Shown one piece after another: positions 1-8,697 of a stretch of 64,000 nucleotides of DNA (positions within the stretch are counted from its first letter, which is position 1; each line of letters starts with the position of its first letter). The notes beneath the pieces were generated by a model that saw only the letters and a program-made list of their open reading frames with translations, was not told the origin of the DNA and searched no databases. Origin of the DNA: CAVUEG01 sp963740525 (lineage in GTDB: Bacteria > Actinomycetota > Actinomycetes > Propionibacteriales > Nocardioidaceae); assembly GCA_963740525.1 (NCBI GenBank), contig CAVUEG010000001.1:186001-250000 (forward strand). Reading direction: 5' to 3'. The position numbers were made by a program, and so were the translations under genes.

Positions 1-229
1 CGACCGACACGGTGCAGCCCAGCGTCTCGAGCAGCATCGCCATCACCTCGACGTCGAGGATGTCCGGCACGTTGTGCACCACCGACCGCCCGGGCGCCAG
101 CAGGGTCGCCGCCATCAGCTTCAAGGCGGAGTTCTTCGCACCGCCGACGTGGACCTCGCCGGTGAGCGGGCTCGTCAGCGGGCCGTTGGACGAGACCCGG
201 AAGCTCGTCGGGTTCGTGCTCTCGGACAC
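1..229 (-). CDS. murA: UDP-N-acetylglucosamine 1-carboxyvinyltransferase, N-terminal part
   Basis: Only the first 76 codons lie in the window; the gene runs off the left edge. It starts with GTG at 229 and reads into the MurA N-terminus, with the conserved GGAKNSALK segment at about residues 29-37; its Lys-Asn pair contacts UDP-GlcNAc. MurA transfers enolpyruvate from PEP to UDP-GlcNAc, the first committed step of peptidoglycan synthesis in the cytoplasm. The start lies 3 bases past the stop of the cobalamin adenosyltransferase gene, so the two are probably co-transcribed. The same pairing follows the ATP synthase operon in mycobacteria. Confidence 0.93.
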   Translation of the reverse strand, partial: MSESTNPTSFRVSSNGPLTSPLTGEVHVGGAKNSALKLMAATLLAPGRSVVHNVPDILDVEVMAMLLETLGCTVSV

Positions 230-232
230 CGG

Positions 233-805
233 CTACCGTTCCCCGCCGGGCTTCCACAGAACGTCTCCGTCAACCCGATTGGCATGTCGGGCCAGGATGA
301 ACAGCAGGTCGCTGAGCCGGTTGAGATAGGTGAGAGCGAGCTCGTTCATGATGTCGCCATGCTCGTCATAGGCGGCCCAGCCGGAACGCTCCGCGCGGCG
401 GCAGACGGTGCGCGCGACATGCAGGAGCGCTGCTCCCGGAGTGCCGCCGTTCAGGATGAACGAGCGCAACGCGGGGAGGCTCTCGTTGTAGTTGTCGCAC
501 CAGGCCTCGAGCCGGTCGACGTACTCCTGCTCGACTCGTAAGGGAGGGAACTCGGGGCTCTCGACCACCGGGGTGCACAGGTCCGCACCGACGTCGAAGA
601 GGTCGTTCTGGATGCGGGTGAGCACCGCGACGACATCCTCGTCGAGGTTGCCCAGGGTGACCGCCACTCCGATCTGGGCGTTGGTCTCGTCGACGTCCGC
701 ATAGGCACGCAGGCGCGGGTCGTTCTTGCTGGTCTCGCTCATGTCGCCGAGCCGGGTCCGCCCGTGGTCGCCGGTCCGGGTGTAGATGCGTGTCAGGTTG
801 ACCAT
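233..805 (-). CDS. Cob(I)yrinic acid a,c-diamide adenosyltransferase, PduO type
   Basis: A 190-residue protein of the PduO-type ATP:cob(I)alamin adenosyltransferase family, which moves the 5'-deoxyadenosyl group of ATP to cob(I)alamin. The N-terminal ATP-binding loop TRTGDHG lies at residues 9-15, and the conserved CRRAER helix is in the C-terminal half, followed by the NELALTYLNRLSDLLF segment typical of the five-helix bundle. ATG at 805 is chosen over an upstream in-frame start because family proteins begin just before the YTRTGDxG motif. It lies between a DUF2550 gene and murA, the same order as in mycobacteria. Confidence 0.93.
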   Translation of the reverse strand: MVNLTRIYTRTGDHGRTRLGDMSETSKNDPRLRAYADVDETNAQIGVAVTLGNLDEDVVAVLTRIQNDLFDVGADLCTPVVESPEFPPLRVEQEYVDRLEAWCDNYNESLPALRSFILNGGTPGAALLHVARTVCRRAERSGWAAYDEHGDIMNELALTYLNRLSDLLFILARHANRVDGDVLWKPGGER

Positions 806-848
806 GGGGTCGACTCTAGGCGTCGGCTGGTCGCGTCGTGGCGACGGG

Positions 849-1289
849 TCAGCGGGCACGACGGGTGCCAGGGGGCACCGCCTCGAGCCAGGACTGGAAG
901 CCGGTGACCGCGTCCGGGCTCATCGCGAGCTCCAGCCTGCCCTCGGGGGTCACGCACTCGACGATCAGGTGGCCGGCGTACAGCGAGTACGCCTCCGGTC
1001 CCTGGGGCTGACGACGCGAGAGCAGCTCGAGGCCGTCGCGGCGGTAGCGCCGCTTCGGCCACGGCGAGAGCGAGAAGATGCGGAACCACTCGAGCAGGTC
1101 GTCGTTGTACCGGCCCAGGCCGAGAACCCAGCCGCGTCCGGCCCTGTTGGACCGGACGCGGACGGAGAGCTCGAAGGTGCCCCCGTGGCGGGAGAGGACA
1201 CGGCGGCGTACCACCAACGCCAGCCCGTAGCCCAGGACAACGAGGAGCAGGAGACCGGCTGAATCCAGCAGCCACTGCCAGACCGGCAT
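849..1289 (-). CDS. DUF2550 family membrane protein
   Basis: A 146-residue protein with one N-terminal transmembrane segment (about residues 7-26) followed by a basic, mostly soluble domain rich in Arg and Trp. The sequence and its position directly after atpC match the DUF2550 family (mycobacterial Rv1312 type), whose function is not known. The long cytosolic part carries a conserved-looking GxGRYxxDxLEWFR segment around residues 57-70. It follows atpC by 45 bases and may be co-transcribed with the atp operon. Family assignment is firm; role unknown. Confidence 0.85.
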   Translation of the reverse strand: MPVWQWLLDSAGLLLLVVLGYGLALVVRRRVLSRHGGTFELSVRVRSNRAGRGWVLGLGRYNDDLLEWFRIFSLSPWPKRRYRRDGLELLSRRQPQGPEAYSLYAGHLIVECVTPEGRLELAMSPDAVTGFQSWLEAVPPGTRRAR

Positions 1290-1334
1290 CGGTCCCCTCT
1301 CAACGATCGGTGGGCGCCGGTCGACGCCCCGAGG

Positions 1335-1730
1335 TCAGGATGCCCGCTCGACCGCGCGAATGCGAGCCTCTGCCCGACGGAGGTGCTCGAGCGCCTCGTC
1401 GTCGAGCTCGCCGTTGGCGTGGGCGCGCTCGACTTCGGCCCGCGCCTTCTCCAGGTCGATCTCGTGCGACATCTCGGCGTGCTCCGAGAGGATCGAGATG
1501 CGGTTGTGGGCCACCGAGAGGAACCCGGCGTCGACCGCAGCCACCCAGGTCTCGCCCTCCGCGGTCTGGACGTCGACGACGCCGTCGACCAGGAGCGAGA
1601 GCATCGGAGCGTGGTTCGGCAGGATGCCGACGTCACCTTCGGTCGTGCGGGCGATGACCATCGTCGCCTCGCCCGACCAGACGAGTCGGTCTGCCGCGAC
1701 CAGCTCGACCTGCAGCAGGTCGTCACTCAC
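1335..1730 (-). CDS. atpC: ATP synthase F1 subunit epsilon
   Basis: A 131-residue epsilon subunit of F1Fo ATP synthase. The N-terminal beta-sandwich carries the family signature around GDVGILPNHAPMLSLL (residues 33-48), which contacts gamma and the c-ring, and the C-terminal part is the helical hairpin that can inhibit ATP hydrolysis. The start is GTG at 1730, preceded by an AGGAGA ribosome binding site. It is the last gene of the atp operon and is separated from atpD by a 97-base gap holding a strong hairpin. Confidence 0.97.
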   Translation of the reverse strand: MSDDLLQVELVAADRLVWSGEATMVIARTTEGDVGILPNHAPMLSLLVDGVVDVQTAEGETWVAAVDAGFLSVAHNRISILSEHAEMSHEIDLEKARAEVERAHANGELDDEALEHLRRAEARIRAVERAS

Positions 1731-1783
1731 GGGATCTCCTTAGTGGTGCTGAAGTTCGTGCTGATGTCGTTCTTGTCGGGGAT

Positions 1784-1820
1784 CCGGTGCTCGCCGGGGA
1801 TTTCGTCCGGCGAGCACCGG
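1784..1820 (-). other. Intercistronic hairpin between atpD and atpC
   Basis: A perfect 14-base inverted repeat, CCGGTGCTCGCCGG / CCGGCGAGCACCGG, with a 9-base spacer. In the transcript it begins about 7 bases after the atpD stop codon, and the remaining 53 bases lead to the atpC start. There is no U-run behind it, so it is not a classic intrinsic terminator. It could be an RNA-processing or stability element that sets atpC dosage relative to atpD. The repeat is seen directly; the role is inference. Confidence 0.75.
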
Positions 1821-1827
1821 GATGAGC

Positions 1828-3285
1828 CTAGAGGCTCTTCTGGATCTCGTTCCACCGCTTCTCGACGTCGTCGAGGCCACCGCACATGAAGAACGCCTGC
1901 TCGGCCACGTGGTCGTACTCACCGTCGGCGATCTTGTTGAAGGCCTCGATGGTGTCGGCCACGGGGACGGTCGAGCCCTCGATGCCCGTGAACTGCTTGG
2001 CCACGTAGGTGTTCTGCGACAGGAACCGCTGGATGCGGCGGGCCCGGGACACGATGATCTTGTCCTCTTCGGAGAGCTCGTCGACACCCAGGATCGCGAT
2101 GATGTCCTGCAGCTCCTTGTTCCGCTGGAGGATCTGCTTGATCCGGACCGCGCACTTGTAGTGGTCCTCGCCGATGTACTGCGGGTCGAGGATCCGCGAC
2201 GTCGAGGTCAGCGGGTCCACCGCGGGGTAGATACCCAGCGATGCGATCTCCCGCGAGAGCTCGGTAGTCGCGTCGAGGTGCGCGAACGTGGTGGCCGGAG
2301 CCGGGTCGGTGTAGTCGTCGGCGGGGACGTAGATCGCCTGCATCGAGGTGATCGAGTGACCGCGGGTCGAGGTGATCCGCTCCTGGAGCACGCCCATCTC
2401 GTCAGCGAGGTTGGGCTGGTAGCCCACCGCGGACGGCATCCGTCCGAGCAGCGTGGAGACCTCGGAGCCGGCCTGTGTGAAGCGGAAGATGTTGTCGATG
2501 AACAGCAGCACGTCCTGGCCCTGGACGTCGCGGAAGTACTCCGCCATCGTCAGCGCCGAGAGGGCCACCCGCAGGCGGGTGCCCGGCGGCTCGTCCATCT
2601 GACCGAACACCAGGGCGGTCTGCCCGATGACGCCGGCCTCCTCCATCTCCGCGATCAGGTCGTTGCCCTCACGCGTGCGCTCACCGACACCGGCGAAGAC
2701 CGAGACGCCGCCGTGGTCCTTGGCGACTCGCGCGATCATCTCCTGGATCAGCACGGTCTTGCCCACACCCGCGCCACCGAACAGGCCGATCTTGCCGCCC
2801 TGGACGTACGGCGTGAGGAGGTCGATCACCTTGATGCCGGTCTCGAACATCTCGGTCTTGGACTCGAGCTGGTCGAACGCGGGCGCGGTGCGGTGGATAC
2901 CCCACCGCTCTTCGACCTTGAGCTCTTCGCCCTCCTCGAGGTTCAGGCAGTCCCCGAGCGCGTTGAACACGTGACCCTTGGTGACGTCGCCGACGGGAAC
3001 CGTGATCGGACCCCCCGTGTCGCGCACCTGGGCACCGCGCACGAGGCCATCGGTCGGCTGCATGGAGATCGCTCGCACCATGCCGTCGCCGATGTGCAGC
3101 GCGACCTCGAGGGTCAGCGTGCGCGTCTCGCCACCGAGCTCGAGCTCGGTCTTGAGCATGTTGTACATCTCGGGCATCGCGTCGGACGGGAACTCGACGT
3201 CGACGACAGGCCCCGTCACTCGCGCGATGCGACCAACGCCACCTTCGGCGTGCGTGGTTCCTCGTTCTTCAGTCGTGGCAGTCAT
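1828..3285 (-). CDS. atpD: ATP synthase F1 subunit beta
   Basis: A 485-residue catalytic beta subunit. It has the Walker A GGAGVGKT at about residues 160-167, the GERTREG segment with the catalytic Glu at about 192, and the signature SAVGYQPNLADEMG downstream. It converts ADP and Pi to ATP at the alpha/beta interfaces of F1. ATG at 3285 is preferred over a GTG three codons upstream because GAGAG sits just before it. It lies 5 bases after the atpG stop. Confidence 0.98.
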   Translation of the reverse strand: MTATTEERGTTHAEGGVGRIARVTGPVVDVEFPSDAMPEMYNMLKTELELGGETRTLTLEVALHIGDGMVRAISMQPTDGLVRGAQVRDTGGPITVPVGDVTKGHVFNALGDCLNLEEGEELKVEERWGIHRTAPAFDQLESKTEMFETGIKVIDLLTPYVQGGKIGLFGGAGVGKTVLIQEMIARVAKDHGGVSVFAGVGERTREGNDLIAEMEEAGVIGQTALVFGQMDEPPGTRLRVALSALTMAEYFRDVQGQDVLLFIDNIFRFTQAGSEVSTLLGRMPSAVGYQPNLADEMGVLQERITSTRGHSITSMQAIYVPADDYTDPAPATTFAHLDATTELSREIASLGIYPAVDPLTSTSRILDPQYIGEDHYKCAVRIKQILQRNKELQDIIAILGVDELSEEDKIIVSRARRIQRFLSQNTYVAKQFTGIEGSTVPVADTIEAFNKIADGEYDHVAEQAFFMCGGLDDVEKRWNEIQKSL

Positions 3286-3290
3286 CTCTC

Positions 3291-4205
3291 TCACTCACTC
3301 CCGGCATTCGCATCGGCCAGCGCGTTCACGCCACCGACGATCTCGCTGATTTCCTGGGTAATCCCGGCCTGGCGGGCCTGGTTGGCAATACGGGTGTACT
3401 TCTTGATCAGCTCGTCGGCGTTGTCCGTGGCCGACTTCATCGCCTTCTGGCGGGCTGCCAGCTCCGAGGCCGAGGCCTGGAGCAGGGCGAAGAAGATCCG
3501 GCTCTGGACGTAGCGCGGCAGCAAGCCATCGAGCACGTCGGCGGCCGACGGCTCGAACTCGTACAGCGGCAGCACATCCTCCTGCTCGGGCTTCTCATCA
3601 CTCTCGACCACCTCGAGCGGAAGCAGGCGGACCGAGGTCGGCTCCTGGACCAGCATCGACCGGAACCTCGTGTAGACCACGTGGACCTCGTCGACCGAGT
3701 TCTCCTCGCCCTCCTCGCGCAGGAACGCCGCGATCAGCTCCTCGCCGATGTCGTGCGCGATGTCGTAGGTGGGCTGGTCGGAGAACCCGGTCCACGCGTT
3801 CACGACCGGTCGCTGGCGGAACTTGAAGTAGGCCTGTCCCTTGCGACCGGTGAGGTACGTGTCGACCTCCTTGCCCTCCTCGCGGAGCCGCTCGGCAAGC
3901 CGCTCGGACTCCTTGAGGGCGTTCGAGGAGTACGCGCCGGCCAGTCCACGGTCACTGGTCACGATCAGCACGGCGGCCCGCTTGGGGTTCTCCGGCTCGG
4001 TGGTCAGCGGATGGACGACGTTCGAGAAGGTCGCCACCGCCGACACCGCTCGGGTCAGCTCGCGGGCGTACGGCGCTGCCGCCTGTGCCCGCTGCTGCGC
4101 CTTGATGATGCGCGACGCAGCGATGAGCTCCATGGCACGCGTGATCTTCTTCATCGACTCCGTCGACTTGATCCGCGCGCGGTACTCACGCAGCGATACG
4201 GCCAT
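3291..4205 (-). CDS. atpG: ATP synthase F1 subunit gamma
   Basis: A 304-residue gamma subunit, the central rotor shaft of F1. The N-terminal coiled-coil helix includes the conserved RIKSTESMKKITRAMELIAA-type segment (residues 11-30), and the C-terminal helix ends with the NKARQ-like ITQEISEIVGG motif (about 285-295). It lies between atpA and atpD in the usual order and starts 2 bases after the atpA stop. Length is normal for actinobacteria, which carry a small acidic insertion near residue 215. Confidence 0.97.
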   Translation of the reverse strand: MAVSLREYRARIKSTESMKKITRAMELIAASRIIKAQQRAQAAAPYARELTRAVSAVATFSNVVHPLTTEPENPKRAAVLIVTSDRGLAGAYSSNALKESERLAERLREEGKEVDTYLTGRKGQAYFKFRQRPVVNAWTGFSDQPTYDIAHDIGEELIAAFLREEGEENSVDEVHVVYTRFRSMLVQEPTSVRLLPLEVVESDEKPEQEDVLPLYEFEPSAADVLDGLLPRYVQSRIFFALLQASASELAARQKAMKSATDNADELIKKYTRIANQARQAGITQEISEIVGGVNALADANAGSE

Positions 4206-4207
4206 GG

Positions 4208-5854
4208 TCAGCCCCGCTTCTGCTTGACGATCTGCTCCTGCTCGAGCTCGTCGTCCTCGAGAGCCTCCGGCTTGGCTTCCGTGCCCGGCTTCTTGATCGA
4301 GTCGCCGTCCGACGTCTCGAACTGGTCCAGGAAGGAGTCGTAGGCCTCTTCGAGCGCCTTCTCGGTCTCCTCCTCGAACTTCTGGGACTCACGGATCGCC
4401 GAGAGGATTCCTTCGTGCGAGCGACGCAGGTAGTCGATGAACTCGTGCTCGAACCGCAGCACGTCGTCGGTCGGGACGCGGTCGAGGCGACCACTGGTGC
4501 CCGTCCACAGCGAGACGGTCATCTCGTCGACCGGGTACGGCGAGTACTGCGGCTGCCGGAGCAGCGCCATCAGGCGCTGACCACGGTCGAGCTGCTGACG
4601 GGAGGCCGCGTCGAGGTCCGAGGCGAACATCGCGAACGCCTCCATGGCGCGGAACTGCGCCAGGTCGACCTTGAGCGAACCGGTGACCGCCTTCATCGCC
4701 TTGGTCATCGCCGCACCACCGACGCGGGACACCGAGACGCCGACGTCGATCGCGGGACGCTGGTTGGCCGCGAACAGGTCCGACTGCAGGAAGATCTGAC
4801 CGTCGGTGATCGAGATGACGTTGGTCGGGATGTACGCCGAGACGTCGTTGGCCTTGGTCTCGATGATCGGCAGGCCGGTCATCGAGCCCTTGCCCATGTC
4901 GTCGGAGAGCTTGGCGCAGCGCTCGAGAAGTCGGCTGTGCAGGTAGAAGACGTCACCGGGGTACGCCTCGCGGCCCGGCGGGCGGCGCAGGAGCAGCGAC
5001 ACGGCGCGGTAGGCCTCGGCCTGCTTGGTCAGGTCGTCGAACACGATGAGGACGTGCTTGCCGTCGTACATCCAGTGCTGACCGATGGCCGAGCCGGTGT
5101 AGGGAGCGAGGTACTTGAAGCCCGCCGAGTCCGACGCCGGGGAGGCGACGATGGTGGTGTACTCGAGCGCGCCGGCCTCTTCGAGGGCGCCTCGCACTGC
5201 GGCGATGGTCGAGCCCTTCTGGCCGATCGCCACGTAGATGCAGCGCACCTGCTTGTCCGGGTCCCCGGACTCCCAGTTCCGCTTCTGGTTGATGATCGTG
5301 TCGATCGCGATCGTGCTCTTGCCGGTGGCGCGGTCACCGATGATCAGCTGGCGCTGACCGCGGCCGATCGGCGTGAGCGCGTCGATCGCCTTGATCCCGG
5401 TGGCCAGCGGCTCGTGGACCGACTTGCGGGCCATCACGCCGGGCGCCTGGAGCTCGAGGGCGCGGCGGCCGTCGGTGCTCACCTCGCCGAGTCCGTCGAT
5501 CGGCTTGCCGAGCGGGTCGACCACGCGACCGAGGTAGCCGTCACCGACGGGGACCGAGAGGATCTCGCCGGTACGGCGTACCGTCTGGCCCTCTTCGATA
5601 CCGCCGAACTCGCCGAGCACGACCACGCCGATCTCACGGGTGTCGAGGTTCAGGGCGATGCCGAGCGTGCCGTCCTCGAACTCCAGGAGCTCGTTGGCCA
5701 TGGCCGAGGGCAGACCGGAGACCCGCGCGATGCCGTCGCCGGCCTCGGCCACGGTGCCGACCTCTTCCTTGCTGGCTGCATCGGGCTTGTAGTCCGACAC
5801 GAAGCGCTGGAGCGCGTCCCGGATCTCCTCCGGACGGATCGAAAGTTCCGTCAT
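4208..5854 (-). CDS. atpA: ATP synthase F1 subunit alpha
   Basis: A 548-residue alpha subunit with Walker A GDRATGKS at residues 173-180 and the signature PAIDVGVSVSRVGGAAM, which carries the arginine finger reaching into the beta catalytic site. The C-terminal 35 residues form an acidic and glutamine-rich tail beyond the core fold, as in other actinobacterial alpha subunits. It lies between atpH and atpG. Confidence 0.98.
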   Translation of the reverse strand: MTELSIRPEEIRDALQRFVSDYKPDAASKEEVGTVAEAGDGIARVSGLPSAMANELLEFEDGTLGIALNLDTREIGVVVLGEFGGIEEGQTVRRTGEILSVPVGDGYLGRVVDPLGKPIDGLGEVSTDGRRALELQAPGVMARKSVHEPLATGIKAIDALTPIGRGQRQLIIGDRATGKSTIAIDTIINQKRNWESGDPDKQVRCIYVAIGQKGSTIAAVRGALEEAGALEYTTIVASPASDSAGFKYLAPYTGSAIGQHWMYDGKHVLIVFDDLTKQAEAYRAVSLLLRRPPGREAYPGDVFYLHSRLLERCAKLSDDMGKGSMTGLPIIETKANDVSAYIPTNVISITDGQIFLQSDLFAANQRPAIDVGVSVSRVGGAAMTKAMKAVTGSLKVDLAQFRAMEAFAMFASDLDAASRQQLDRGQRLMALLRQPQYSPYPVDEMTVSLWTGTSGRLDRVPTDDVLRFEHEFIDYLRRSHEGILSAIRESQKFEEETEKALEEAYDSFLDQFETSDGDSIKKPGTEAKPEALEDDELEQEQIVKQKRG

Positions 5855-5913
5855 CTCAGTTCGTCCTGCTCTCTTTGTCTGCTCGGTCTGCTAACGATTC
5901 GTGGTGACGCGGA

Positions 5914-6738
5914 TCAGCCTGCGAGACGCCGTCGGGCGTCGGCGAGGCGGCTCGACACGGTGCCGTCGATGACATCGTCACCGATCTCCACCCGCATGCC
6001 GCCGATCACGTCGGGGTCGATGACTACGTTGAGGTGCACGTCGCGGTCGTACTGCGAGGACAACGCGGTGGTGAGCCGGTCCTGCTCGGCGTCGGACAGC
6101 TCTCGGGCCACCCGCACCGTGGCGACCCGCTGTCCGTGCACCTGTGCGGCCACGCGCTGGAAGGACTCGATCGCGAGCCCGACCGTGCGGTGCGATCCGG
6201 CGAGTGCCTGCTGCACCAGCAGAGCCGTCGCGGACGAGGTCTTGCCCTCGAGTAGCTCACGGACCAGCGCCCGCTTGTCGTCTGCCGAGCGGGCCGGGTC
6301 CGAGAGTGCGTCGCGCAGGTCCGGGTTCTCGACCAGGAGCCTGCCGAAGCCGAACAGCTCGTCGGCGAGGTCGCCGACCTGACCCTCGGCGTCGGCCGAC
6401 CTCACCACGGCCACCACGCCGAGGTGCTCGAGCACGTCACCGAGGTCTCTCGTCGAGGTCCAACGCTGCTCCGCTGCCGCAGCCGCGACGTCGGCCGAGG
6501 CCGGGTCCACCTGGGCACCGAAGATCTGCCGGACCAGGTCGGACTTCGCCGACGCATCGACCGAGACGTCGGTGACCACTCGGCGAAGACCCGGCTCGGA
6601 ACGCAGGACGGTGGCCACGCCGAACAGGTCGGCGCCGACCCGGGCCGCGTCGGCGCCGCCCGCAAGGGCGGCGTCGAGCTTTCCGGCCAGCGTCTCCTGA
6701 GCGTCCGCCGAGGCTCCGCGCAGCTGGTCCTGAGCCAT
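5914..6738 (-). CDS. atpH: ATP synthase subunit delta
   Basis: A 274-residue OSCP/delta subunit that links the peripheral stalk to the top of F1. It is longer than the roughly 180 residues of E. coli delta, which is common in actinobacteria. The C-terminal signature region, with LNVVIDPDVIGGMRVEIGDDVIDGT-like sequence at about residues 238-262, identifies the family. Its ATG overlaps the atpF stop by one base (TAATG), which implies translational coupling. Confidence 0.95.
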   Translation of the reverse strand: MAQDQLRGASADAQETLAGKLDAALAGGADAARVGADLFGVATVLRSEPGLRRVVTDVSVDASAKSDLVRQIFGAQVDPASADVAAAAAEQRWTSTRDLGDVLEHLGVVAVVRSADAEGQVGDLADELFGFGRLLVENPDLRDALSDPARSADDKRALVRELLEGKTSSATALLVQQALAGSHRTVGLAIESFQRVAAQVHGQRVATVRVARELSDAEQDRLTTALSSQYDRDVHLNVVIDPDVIGGMRVEIGDDVIDGTVSSRLADARRRLAG

Positions 6739-7286
6739 TAGCGGGCTCCGTTCGGCTCTGCCTCGAGGTCGGCGAGGAAGCGCTCGACCACACGACTCTG
6801 TCGAGCGTCGTCGTCGAGGGACTCACCGACGATGCGGCCGGCGAGCGACGTGGCGAGCGAGCCGACCTCGGCCCGGAGCGAGGTCACGGCCTGCTGCCGC
6901 TCAGCCTCGATCTGCGCCTTGCCGTGCTCCACGATGCGCGAGGACTCCTGCTGGGCCTGGTCACGCATCTCCGCGACGATCGCAGCCCCCTGCTCACGGG
7001 CTTCCTCGCGGATGCGCGCGGCTTCGTGCCGAGCGTCGGCAAGCTGCTTCTCGAGCTCGGCGAGCTTGGCGTCGGCCTCGGCCTGCTTGGTCTCGGCAGC
7101 CTTCAGCCCGCCTTCGATGGCAGAGGTCCGGTCAGCGAACGTCTTCTCGAAGTTCGGTACGACGAACTTCTTGATCGCGAAGAAGAGCATCCCGAAAACG
7201 ACCAAGGCCAAGATGACCTCGACCCACTCGACAGCGAGAGGACTGGGCGTGTGCCCTTCCTCTCCTGCGGCGAGGATCCAATTCAT
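6738..7286 (-). CDS. atpF: ATP synthase Fo subunit b
   Basis: A 182-residue peripheral stalk subunit. One N-terminal transmembrane helix (about residues 22-44, with LALVVFGMLFFAIKKFVVP) is followed by a long, charged Ala/Glu/Arg-rich coiled coil that dimerises and binds delta. ATG at 7286 lies 32 bases after atpE. There is a single b subunit here and no b-delta fusion of the mycobacterial kind, so this operon departs from Mycobacterium at this point. Confidence 0.96.
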   Translation of the reverse strand: MNWILAAGEEGHTPSPLAVEWVEVILALVVFGMLFFAIKKFVVPNFEKTFADRTSAIEGGLKAAETKQAEADAKLAELEKQLADARHEAARIREEAREQGAAIVAEMRDQAQQESSRIVEHGKAQIEAERQQAVTSLRAEVGSLATSLAGRIVGESLDDDARQSRVVERFLADLEAEPNGAR

Positions 7287-7318
7287 GGTGATCGTCCTTC
7301 GTCAGTACGAGAGTGGGG

Positions 7319-7525
7319 TTACTTGATGACGAACGCGAGGGCGATACCGATGATGGCCAGCGCCTCGGCGAGGGCGAAGCCCAGGATCGCGATCGACTGC
7401 AGGCGACCCTGCGCCTCGGGCTGGCGAGCGACGCCGTTGATGTACGCGGCGAAGATCAGGCCGATACCGACACCGGGGCCGATTGCAGCGAGGCCGTAGC
7501 CGATCATGTTGAGCGAGCCGGTCAT
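7319..7525 (-). CDS. atpE: ATP synthase Fo subunit c
   Basis: A 68-residue proteolipid with two transmembrane helices joined by the polar loop ARQPE (residues 33-37). The proton-carrying acid is Glu54 in LAEALAIIG. The ATG at 7525 has a strong ribosome binding site, AAAGGAAAG, on the transcript, fitting the high copy number of c in the rotor ring. A longer in-frame reading upstream is rejected because it lacks hydrophobic character and the family always starts at this point. Confidence 0.97.
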   Translation of the reverse strand: MTGSLNMIGYGLAAIGPGVGIGLIFAAYINGVARQPEAQGRLQSIAILGFALAEALAIIGIALAFVIK

Positions 7526-7577
7526 GGCTGACTTTCCTTTCGGTTGTTTCCTTGGTGGACTCGGGGTGGAGCGGGTC

Positions 7578-8369
7578 TCAGTGCTCTTCGGCAAGGGCAC
7601 CGGAGATGTACATGGCGTTCAGCAGGGTGAAGACGTAGGCCTGGAGGAACTGGACCAGCAGCTCCAGGAAGGCGATCGCGATGGCCAGCACCCAGGCGAG
7701 CAGGCCGACCGGCTTGACGGCGGTCGAGGCGTGGATCAGGAGGTACTCACCGCCGGTCGCGAACAGCAGGGCCAGGATGTGGCCGGCGAACATGTTGGCG
7801 AACAGACGCAGGGAGAGCGTGATCGGTCGGATCACGAGGTTCGACATGAACTCCAGCGGGACCAGCAGCGCGAGGATCGGGCCCTTGACGCCGGCAGGCA
7901 CGCACTGGTGCTTGAGGTAGCCCAGCAGGCCGTGGCGCCGGATGCCGACGGAGTTGTAGATGATCCAGCTCACGCCGGCCAGGGCGTAGGCCATGCTCAC
8001 CCGGCTGAAGGTGGGGAACTGGATGAAGGGGATCGAGCCGAACCAGTTGCTCAGCAGGATGAAGAAGAAGAGCGTGACCAGGTAGGGGACATACGGCATG
8101 AAGTCCTTGCTGCCGATGATGTCGCGACCGAGTCCGTTGCGGACGGAGGAGTACATCTCCTCGCCGGCGAACTGGAGCTTGCCGGGGACCATCGCCCGCT
8201 TGCGGGAGGCGGCGAAGAAGAACCCGAAGACGGCGATCGCGGCCACGAACAGCAGCAGCATCGGCTTGGTGACCCCGACGCCGCCCAACGTGAACACCGC
8301 GGGCAGGTCGAAACTCTCCGGACCCGGGGCGATGAAGCCCTCGGTGCTGACCAGTCCTGCAAATCTCAC
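7578..8369 (-). CDS. atpB: ATP synthase Fo subunit a
   Basis: A 263-residue integral membrane subunit with five to six predicted helices. The helix-4 segment SLRLFANMFAGH (about residues 190-201) carries the essential Arg that faces the c-ring. With atpE it forms the proton path. The start is GTG at 8369. The gene follows a small AtpZ-like protein in the operon. Confidence 0.96.
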   Translation of the reverse strand: MRFAGLVSTEGFIAPGPESFDLPAVFTLGGVGVTKPMLLLFVAAIAVFGFFFAASRKRAMVPGKLQFAGEEMYSSVRNGLGRDIIGSKDFMPYVPYLVTLFFFILLSNWFGSIPFIQFPTFSRVSMAYALAGVSWIIYNSVGIRRHGLLGYLKHQCVPAGVKGPILALLVPLEFMSNLVIRPITLSLRLFANMFAGHILALLFATGGEYLLIHASTAVKPVGLLAWVLAIAIAFLELLVQFLQAYVFTLLNAMYISGALAEEH

Positions 8370-8412
8370 GGCGTCTCCTGCACAATCACGTCGGCTACTT
8401 GCACTGCATGTC

Positions 8413-8667
8413 TCATGTCTTGGACGAACCCTCGTCGGCCGCTGACGGTTGCGCCTTGTTGAAGCGGGTCCAGGTCAGGTAGATGCCGAGTGCAGCACCC
8501 ACCAGGATCCCGATCACGACCAGGAAGGAGGTCCCCAGCCACCGATCCGCGGCCCAACCGAGGAGTCCGTACATCAGGACACCGGAGACCAGGTACCCGA
8601 AAGCGTGCCAAGGATCGCCTTTGGTGGAGTCTTCCGAGTGCCCAGACGGAGATTTCTGCTGAGCCAT
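8413..8667 (-). CDS. AtpZ/AtpI-like small membrane protein
   Basis: An 84-residue protein with two transmembrane helices (about residues 22-40 and 46-66) containing GWAADRWLGTSFL and GILVGAALGIYL, typical of AtpZ/Fo-associated putative Ca2+/Mg2+ transporter proteins encoded ahead of atp operons. Such proteins are linked to ATP synthase assembly or Mg2+ supply. Here it lies between a second small membrane protein and atpB, the usual position. Confidence 0.82.
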   Translation of the reverse strand: MAQQKSPSGHSEDSTKGDPWHAFGYLVSGVLMYGLLGWAADRWLGTSFLVVIGILVGAALGIYLTWTRFNKAQPSAADEGSSKT

Positions 8668-8697
8668 CGTGGCCCGGACAATAGCAGCAGGCGGGGG

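Noticed and set aside
1822..3513. 563-codon open frame opposite atpD and atpG
   Set aside because: A shadow frame caused by high GC at third positions; no family resemblance and it lies fully antisense to conserved genes.
4415..6382. 655-codon open frame opposite atpA and atpH
   Set aside because: Antisense shadow with Arg/Asp/Val/His-rich composition and no recognisable domain.
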